10,093 bases of DNA. Source: Thermoleophilaceae bacterium. GTDB lineage: Bacteria; Actinomycetota; Thermoleophilia; Solirubrobacterales; Thermoleophilaceae. A model generated the notes under the pieces. That model was not told the origin of the DNA. It made no database searches and saw nothing but the letters and a program-made list of their open reading frames with translations. The DNA lies in assembly GCA_013813135.1 (NCBI GenBank), contig JACCSF010000103.1:1-10093 (forward strand). The letters are read 5' to 3'. The position numbers and the translations under genes are program-made. The first letter of the stretch is position 1. Every line of letters starts with the position of its first letter. Shown one piece after another: positions 5,540 through 10,093 of this stretch.

Positions 5540-6578
5540 GGCGGCAACGCCGCAGACCGCGTCGTCCGCGGCCCCCGGGCCCGGGCGCCACTGGCGCGCT
5601 GCGCTCGGACGGTGGGAGACCTTGCTCGTGGGTCTGCTCGTGGTGACAGCGATCGCCGGCCAGGCGATCTCGCCCGAGTTTCTGACCGCCGACTCGTTCA
5701 CCACCGGCTCGCTCGACCTGTCGGAGATCGCGCTGATGGCCTTGCCGCTGGCGATGGTGATCATCGCGGCCGAGATCGACCTCTCGGTCGCCTCGGTGCT
5801 GGCGCTCTCGAGCGCGCTCATGGGCTACCTGTGGAACCACGGTCAGCCGGTCGAGACGATCATCCCGATCTGCATCGTCGTGGGTGCGCTGTGCGGGGCT
5901 TCCAACGGCCTGCTGGTCACACGCTTCGGCCTCCCGTCGCTGGCGGTCACGATCGGCACCCTCGCGCTGTTCCGCGGCCTGGCCTTCGTGGTGATCGGGG
6001 ACGAGTCGGTGACCGACTTCCCGACCACCTGGACCGACCGCGCCTTCGGCAACTTCGCGGGCACCTTCATCCCGAACTCGATCGTGCTGTTCGCCCTGCT
6101 CGCCGTGGCCTTCGCCGTGGCGTTGCACGCCACGCGGTTCGGCCGCTCGATCTACGCGATCGGCGCCAACGAGGAGGCGGCGTACTTCTCTGGTTTGCGT
6201 GTCAAGCGCATCAAGCTCATCCTGTTCACGCTGTCGGGCGCGGTGGCCGCGCTCGCCGGGGTCGTCATCTCGCTGCGCAACTCGACTGCGGCTGCGAACG
6301 TCGGCCAGGGTTTCGAGCTCACGGTCGTCACCGCGGTGTTGCTGGGCGGCATATCCATCTTCGGCGGCCGCGGGACGATCGCGGGCGTCATCCTCGCGTT
6401 GTTTCTGCTCGGCGGCATCCAGAAGGCGCTGCTGCTGAGCGAGTCCATCTCGTCGTACTGGGTCCAGATCGTCACCGGGGCGCTGCTGGTCGGCTCCGTT
6501 CTGGGCCCCAATGTCGCAAGTCGCGTCGCCGATGCCCGGCGACGACGATCACATCCACTCCTGGAGGAGGGTCCATGA
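5529..6578 (+). CDS. rhaQ: Rhamnose ABC importer permease 2
   Basis: This 349-residue second permease of the BPD_transp_2 family is clearly a paralogue of RhaP. A Pro/Ala-rich cytoplasmic N-terminus of about 28 residues is followed by helices from about 31 to 330. Landmarks are EIDLSVASVLALS (82-94), LPSLAVTIGTLALFRG (135-150), IYAIGANEEAAYFSGLRV (208-225) and GGISIFGGRGT (273-283). The GTG start at 5529 overlaps the rhaP stop by 11 bases and has a strong GAAGGAG at the right distance. Two separate permease genes, giving a heterodimeric channel, are also found in the rhizobial rhamnose importer, whereas many related CUT2 systems use one permease gene as a homodimer. The end overlaps rhaS (ATGA). 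Confidence 0.92.
   Translation: MRAEAATPQTASSAAPGPGRHWRAALGRWETLLVGLLVVTAIAGQAISPEFLTADSFTTGSLDLSEIALMALPLAMVIIAAEIDLSVASVLALSSALMGYLWNHGQPVETIIPICIVVGALCGASNGLLVTRFGLPSLAVTIGTLALFRGLAFVVIGDESVTDFPTTWTDRAFGNFAGTFIPNSIVLFALLAVAFAVALHATRFGRSIYAIGANEEAAYFSGLRVKRIKLILFTLSGAVAALAGVVISLRNSTAAANVGQGFELTVVTAVLLGGISIFGGRGTIAGVILALFLLGGIQKALLLSESISSYWVQIVTGALLVGSVLGPNVASRVADARRRRSHPLLEEGP
6563..6570 (+). promoter_or_regulatory. Strong ribosome binding site of rhaS
   Basis: GGAGGAGG ends 4 bases before ATG at 6575. It is the best Shine-Dalgarno sequence in the operon. This fits the need for a molar excess of binding protein over transporter. Confidence 0.75.
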
Positions 6579-7660
6579 AGTCAGCACGTCCGCACACCTT
6601 GCGTGTGTTTCTCGTCGCGCTCGCCCTGTTCGCGGCGCTCGCATTCGCCGCCTGTGGCGACACAAAGGATGATGAAGAGGCCTCGGACAACGGGTCGACG
6701 GCAGCGCAGGAGGGCACCGCCGATCCGAAAGCCGAGATCAAGAAGGGGATCAAGACGGTCTCCATTCCGAAGCAGCTCGGCAACCCCTACGAGGAGTTCG
6801 AGCACTCAGGCGTCGACGAGGCGCTCGAGGAGCTCGGCGGCTCCAACCGGATCTCGGGTCCCACCGACGCCGGCGCGTCGACCCAGATCCCGATCATCAA
6901 CGCCGCCGTACAGCAGGACGTGGACGCGATCATCATCGCCGGCAACGATCCGGACGCCGTCGCCCCGGCCCTCAAGCAGGCGGCGCAGCGCGGCGTAAAG
7001 GTCGTCGGGATGGACTCCGACGTCGCGCCGGACGCGCGCAGCGTGTTCGTCAACCAGGTGACGACGCAGCTGGTCGGCGAGAATCAGGTCGAGTCAATCG
7101 GCAAGCAGATCGACTACAAGGGCGAGATTGCCATCCTGTCGGCGACGGCGAACGCGACTAACCAGAACGCGTGGATCGACGTCATGAAGCAGACGCTGAA
7201 GAAGCCCAAGTACAAGGACATGAAGCTCGTCAAGACCGCCTACGGCGACGACGACGACCAGAAGTCCTTCCAGGAGACCCAGGGCCTGATCCAGGCTTAT
7301 CCGAACCTCAAGGGGATCATCTCCCCGACTACGGTGGGCGTCGCGGCGGCCGCCCGGTACCTGTCAACCTCGCCGCAGAAAGGCAAGATCAAGCTGACCG
7401 GACTCGGCTTCCCGAACCAGATGCGCAAGTTCGTGAAGGACGGAACGGTCGATGAGTTCCAGCTGTGGGTGCCCAAGGACGTCGGCTATCTCGCCGGCCA
7501 GGCGGCCGCGGCGCTCGTGTCCGGCCGCATCACCGGCAAGGAGGGCGAGAAGTTCGAGGCCGGCCGGCTGGGCGAGTACACGATCGGCGCCAACGGCGAG
7601 ATCGTGCTCGGCCCGCTGACCACCTTCGATGCGGACAACATCGACGACTTCGATTTCTAA
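6575..7660 (+). CDS. rhaS: Rhamnose-binding lipoprotein of ABC importer
   Basis: This 361-residue substrate-binding protein of the periplasmic-binding-protein type I fold (Peripla_BP_4) is anchored outside the membrane. A signal peptide (basic MKSARPHTLR, then a hydrophobic stretch) ends in the lipobox FAAC with C27 as the lipidated residue. An acidic Ser/Thr/Gly linker (about 29-52) follows, and the binding domain starts at about 60. Family landmarks are DAIIIAGNDPDAVAPALKQA (117-136), VKVVGMDSD (141-149), ILSATANATNQNAW (187-200) and the LWVPKDVGYLAGQA segment (297-310), which resembles known RhaS proteins. ATG at 6575 overlaps the rhaQ stop. A longer upstream frame lacks the signal peptide context and is rejected. 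In rhizobia rhaS precedes the ATPase gene; here it follows the permeases. The isomerase gene begins 3 bases after its stop. Confidence 0.92.
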   Translation: MKSARPHTLRVFLVALALFAALAFAACGDTKDDEEASDNGSTAAQEGTADPKAEIKKGIKTVSIPKQLGNPYEEFEHSGVDEALEELGGSNRISGPTDAGASTQIPIINAAVQQDVDAIIIAGNDPDAVAPALKQAAQRGVKVVGMDSDVAPDARSVFVNQVTTQLVGENQVESIGKQIDYKGEIAILSATANATNQNAWIDVMKQTLKKPKYKDMKLVKTAYGDDDDQKSFQETQGLIQAYPNLKGIISPTTVGVAAAARYLSTSPQKGKIKLTGLGFPNQMRKFVKDGTVDEFQLWVPKDVGYLAGQAAAALVSGRITGKEGEKFEAGRLGEYTIGANGEIVLGPLTTFDADNIDDFDF

Positions 7661-7663
7661 TCG

Positions 7664-9139
7664 ATGACCGTCACCGGACCCGAGATCCACGGGACCGGCT
7701 CGGCGCCCCGATCCGCGCCGCGAGCGCGGGTCGGGGTGTTCGGGATCGGGCTCGAGGCCTATTGGCCCCAGTTCGACGGCCTGCGGGAGCGCATCGAGGG
7801 CTACCAGCAGCGCGTCGAGCAGCGGGTCGCCGGTCTCGGGGCTGACGTCGTGTCGGCGGGCCTGGTCGATACGGCGCACAAGGCGCGCGAGGCGGGCGAC
7901 AGGTTCGCCGCGGCGCAGGTCGACCTGGTGCTGTGCCACGCCGTCACCTACGCCACCTCGAGCCAGGTGCTGCCCGCGCTACAGGGCGCAAAGGCGCCGG
8001 CGGTGCTCCTGGCCCTCCAGCCGAGTCCCAGTCTTCCATACCCCCAAACCGACACCGGCGAGTGGCTTGCGAACTGCGCCGCCTGCTGTGTGCCGGAGAT
8101 CGCGGGCGCGTGTACCCGAGCAGGGATCGCTTACGACACCGTCGCCGGAACGATCGATGACGACGAGCGCGCCTGGCGCCAGATCACCGCCTGGATCCGC
8201 GCCGCGGGCGTATCGCGCGGACTGCGGAGCGCGCGGATCGGCTTCCTCGGCCACACCTATCCCGGCATGCTCGACCTGTACACCGACTTCACCAGCGTCC
8301 ACGCGCAGATCGGCGCGCACGTGGAGGTGCTCGAGATCGACGACCTGGCCGCCCGCGTGGCTGCCGTGACCGACGAGGAGACAAGCGCGAAGCTCGACGA
8401 GATCGAGGCCATGTTCGATTTCGCCGACCCCTCTTCCGACCCCATCGCCGGACCTATCGAGCCCGAGCAGATGGACTGGTCCGCCCGCGTCGCGGTCGGG
8501 CTCGACAAGCTGGCCGCCGACTTCGACCTGCAGGCGCTGACCTACTACTACCGGGGCCTCGGCGGCAACGAGGCCGAGCGGCTCGGCGCGGGCGTGATCG
8601 TCGGCAACTCGATTCTGACGGCGCGCGGCGTTCCGACCTCCGGCGAGGGCGACCTGAAGACGAACCTCGCCCAACTGATCCTGGACCGGCTGGGGGCGGG
8701 CGGCTCGTACACCGAGTTCTATGCGCTCGATTTCGACGAGGACTTCGTGCTGATGGGCCACGACGGCCCGATGCACACGGCGATCGCGGAGGGCCGGCCC
8801 ACGCTGCGGGCGCTCAAGCTGTACCACGGCAAGCGCGGCGCGGGCCTGTCGGTCGAGGCTGAGGTCCGCCACGGGCCGATCACGATCGTCGGCTGTACCC
8901 AGACGGCGGAAGGCCAGCTCAAGCTGATCGTCGGTGAAGGCGAGTCCGTGCCGGGCGACACCTTCAGGATCGGCAACACGAACTCGCGGCTCGTCTTCGG
9001 GCTGAAGCCCGCCGAGTTCTTCGAGCGCTGGTGCGCCGAGGGGCCGACCCACCACGTCGCGCTGGGCGTCGGCCACGTGGCCGCCGAGGTGCGCCGGGTC
9101 GCGTCGCTCTTCGACCTCCCCTACGCCGAGGTGGGGTAG
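7664..9139 (+). CDS. L-fucose/L-arabinose isomerase-family protein, predicted L-rhamnose isomerase
   Basis: This 491-residue protein has the three-part layout of the AraA/FucI superfamily: an N-terminal Rossmann-like domain from about 21 (RVGVFGIGLEAYWPQF), a middle domain from about 190 (RIGFLGHTYPGMLDLYTDF) and a C-terminal barrel from about 330. The four metal-ligand positions of the family appear present: E328 in SGEGDLKTN, D358 or E359 in DFDED, H366 in MGHDG and H463/H464 in THHVALGVGH. These would hold Mn2+ for aldose-ketose isomerisation. Lying between the rhamnose binding protein and the mutarotase/rhamnulokinase genes, it most likely converts L-rhamnose to L-rhamnulose, replacing the unrelated RhaA or RhaI. 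L-fucose or L-arabinose are alternative substrates. There is no clear Shine-Dalgarno before ATG 7664, so the first 20 residues and the start are less certain; coupling to rhaS is likely. Family assignment is firm; substrate is inferred. Confidence 0.8.
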   Translation: MTVTGPEIHGTGSAPRSAPRARVGVFGIGLEAYWPQFDGLRERIEGYQQRVEQRVAGLGADVVSAGLVDTAHKAREAGDRFAAAQVDLVLCHAVTYATSSQVLPALQGAKAPAVLLALQPSPSLPYPQTDTGEWLANCAACCVPEIAGACTRAGIAYDTVAGTIDDDERAWRQITAWIRAAGVSRGLRSARIGFLGHTYPGMLDLYTDFTSVHAQIGAHVEVLEIDDLAARVAAVTDEETSAKLDEIEAMFDFADPSSDPIAGPIEPEQMDWSARVAVGLDKLAADFDLQALTYYYRGLGGNEAERLGAGVIVGNSILTARGVPTSGEGDLKTNLAQLILDRLGAGGSYTEFYALDFDEDFVLMGHDGPMHTAIAEGRPTLRALKLYHGKRGAGLSVEAEVRHGPITIVGCTQTAEGQLKLIVGEGESVPGDTFRIGNTNSRLVFGLKPAEFFERWCAEGPTHHVALGVGHVAAEVRRVASLFDLPYAEVG

Positions 9140-9459
9140 TGGAACGGGTCTGCTTTCTGCTTCAGGTGCGCCCGGAGTGCCTCGACGAGTACAAGGCGCG
9201 CCACCGCGAAGTCTGGCCCGAGATGCTGGACGCGCTGCGCGCGAGCGGCTGGCGCAACTACTCGCTCTTCCTGCGACCCGACGGCCTGCTGGTGGGCTAC
9301 CTCGAGACGGACGACTTCCAGAGCGCCCTCGACGGCATGGAGGCGACCGACGTGAACGCGCGCTGGCAGGCGGAGATGGCGTCGTTCTTCGAGCTGCCGG
9401 GCGACGAGCGGCCCGACACTGGGCTCGAGGGGCTCGAGGAGATCTTCCACCTTGCCTGA
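9139..9459 (+). CDS. rhaM: L-rhamnose mutarotase
   Basis: This small 106-residue enzyme interconverts the alpha and beta anomers of L-rhamnose, so the isomerase receives the form it uses. The length matches the family (about 104). The N-terminal motif YKARHREVWPEM places Y18 and H22 at the positions used for catalysis in E. coli RhaM (YiiL). NARWQAEMASFFE (73-85) is the usual C-terminal motif. GTG at 9139 shares one base with the isomerase stop (TAGTG), with GAGG (9128-9131) 7 bases upstream. The frame is open 108 bases further upstream, but that part overlaps the isomerase and is not conserved in type. It is called rhaU in rhizobia. This gene is the clearest marker that the operon's sugar is rhamnose. 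Confidence 0.95.
   Translation: MERVCFLLQVRPECLDEYKARHREVWPEMLDALRASGWRNYSLFLRPDGLLVGYLETDDFQSALDGMEATDVNARWQAEMASFFELPGDERPDTGLEGLEEIFHLA
9421..9438 (+). repeat. Tandem 9-bp repeat at the end of rhaM
   Basis: GGGCTCGAG occurs twice in a row and encodes GLEGLE near the mutarotase C-terminus. It is followed by GAGGAG, which overlaps the second copy (9436-9441) and may be the rhaB ribosome binding site. It may be a slippage point; a one-copy change would keep the frame. Confidence 0.5.
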
Positions 9460-10093
9460 GGCGGCGCCATTCGTGGCAGTCGACCTCGGCGCCGAGTCGG
9501 GCCGCGTGGTCGTGGGCCGGCTGCACGGCGGGCGGATCGACCTCGAGGTCGTGCACCGCTTCCCGAACCGACCGGTGCAGCTGCCCGATGGGCTGCGCTG
9601 GAACCTGCTGCACCTGTTCACTGAGACGCTCGACGGCCTCTGCCTGGCCCGGGAGCGCGCGGAGATACGCAGCATCGGCATCGACGCCTGGGGGGTCGAC
9701 TACGCCCTGCTCGACGAGCGCATGCGCGTGCTCGGGCTGCCGTTTCACCACCGCGACGCGCGTACGAGCGGCATGGTCGAGCGCGCCTCCGAGCGCGTGC
9801 CGCGCGAGGACCTGTACGCGACCACCGGCATCCAGACGCTGGCGATCAACACGATCTTCCAGCTGCTCGCCGACGAGGGCACCGCGGCGCTCGAACGGGC
9901 CGCGCACATCGCGTTCGTGCCCGACCTGATCGCGCTTTGGATAACCGGCGAGCTCGCCAACGAGCGCACGATTGCCTCGACGAGCGGACTGGTCGACGCA
10001 CGCAGCGGCGAGTGGGCGCACGAGCTGATCGCGCGGCTCGGGCTGCCGGCCGCGCCCTTCGGCGAGCTGGTCGAGCCCGGCACGCTGATCGGC
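9452..10093 (+). CDS. rhaB: Rhamnulokinase, 3' end outside the window
   Basis: The first 214 residues of a protein usually about 480 long are present; the frame is open to the window end. It belongs to the FGGY/ASKHA sugar kinases and phosphorylates L-rhamnulose to L-rhamnulose 1-phosphate. The phosphate-binding start VAVDLGAESGRV, IGIDAWGVDYALLD, the PFHHRDART motif, TGIQTLAINTIFQL and TGELANERTIASTSGLVD are typical of RhaB over other FGGY kinases. TTG at 9452 overlaps the rhaM stop by 8 bases, with GAGGAG (9436-9441) 10 bases upstream. GTG at 9473 (MAVDLGAESG) with GAGG at 9458-9461 is the alternative start. Rhizobial RhaK, its counterpart, is needed for rhamnose uptake by the ABC importer, so coupling to the transporter genes may be meaningful here too. 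Confidence 0.93.
   Translation, partial: MPEAAPFVAVDLGAESGRVVVGRLHGGRIDLEVVHRFPNRPVQLPDGLRWNLLHLFTETLDGLCLARERAEIRSIGIDAWGVDYALLDERMRVLGLPFHHRDARTSGMVERASERVPREDLYATTGIQTLAINTIFQLLADEGTAALERAAHIAFVPDLIALWITGELANERTIASTSGLVDARSGEWAHELIARLGLPAAPFGELVEPGTLIG

Noticed and set aside
4670..5821. 383-codon open frame on the minus strand
   Set aside because: It is antisense to both permeases, polar and repetitive in composition, with no recognisable motif.
5612..6574. 321-codon N-terminal extension of rhaS
   Set aside because: It overlaps rhaQ in another frame and would bury the lipoprotein signal peptide. The strong ribosome binding site at 6563-6570 fixes the start at 6575.
7979..10021. 680-codon open frame on the minus strand
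   Set aside because: It is antisense to the isomerase, mutarotase and kinase genes, all of which have clear conserved motifs. The low-complexity Arg/Ala composition marks it as a shadow.
1..10093. CRISPR arrays, rRNA genes, phage or toxin-antitoxin genes
   Set aside because: No regularly spaced repeats, ribosomal sequence or corresponding protein motifs were seen on either strand.

Overview
The window is high-GC DNA with many GTG and some TTG starts, a Gram-positive-type lipoprotein binding protein and a fragment of an MmpL-type transporter. This suggests an actinobacterium; a Solirubrobacterales-like soil lineage is plausible, but the lineage is inferred from style and not proven.

Left end (about 1-1700): an IS110-family insertion sequence with an intact DEDD transposase (201-1325). 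Its leader can fold into a long stem-loop with internal loops. The terminal loop carries 9 nt that recur just 3' of the transposase gene, as expected of a bridge RNA with a donor-guide loop. Beyond the element lies the isolated 3' half of a tRNA-Arg(ACG) gene (1561-1606). It has no 5' half and looks like an attachment-site scar of a former integrated element. A strong hairpin (1671-1698) follows.

Junction (about 1700-2235): the C-terminal end of an MmpL/RND transporter on the minus strand, cut off at the conserved TM-helix motif. After it comes a regulatory region with an excellent sigma-70-type promoter (TTGACA, 17 bp, extended -10) and a palindrome over the predicted transcription start.

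Right part (2236 to the end): one tightly coupled plus-strand operon for uptake and catabolism of a 6-deoxysugar, almost certainly L-rhamnose. The order is DeoR-type repressor, ABC ATPase (RhaT), two permeases (RhaP, RhaQ), lipoprotein binding protein (RhaS), an L-fucose/L-arabinose-isomerase-family enzyme, L-rhamnose mutarotase (RhaM/RhaU) and the first 214 residues of rhamnulokinase (RhaB/RhaK). All junctions overlap or are within 3 nt. The gene content matches the rhizobial rhaRSTPQUK operon, with rhaS moved behind the permeases and an isomerase added.

How it would work: RhaS captures rhamnose, RhaTPQ imports it, RhaM interconverts its anomers, the isomerase makes L-rhamnulose and RhaB phosphorylates it. 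No aldolase or lactaldehyde dehydrogenase is in the window; they may lie downstream. The most interesting points are the AraA/FucI-like enzyme in the slot where RhaA or RhaI is expected, the bridge-RNA-like leader of the IS, and the layered rearrangement scars just upstream of the operon.
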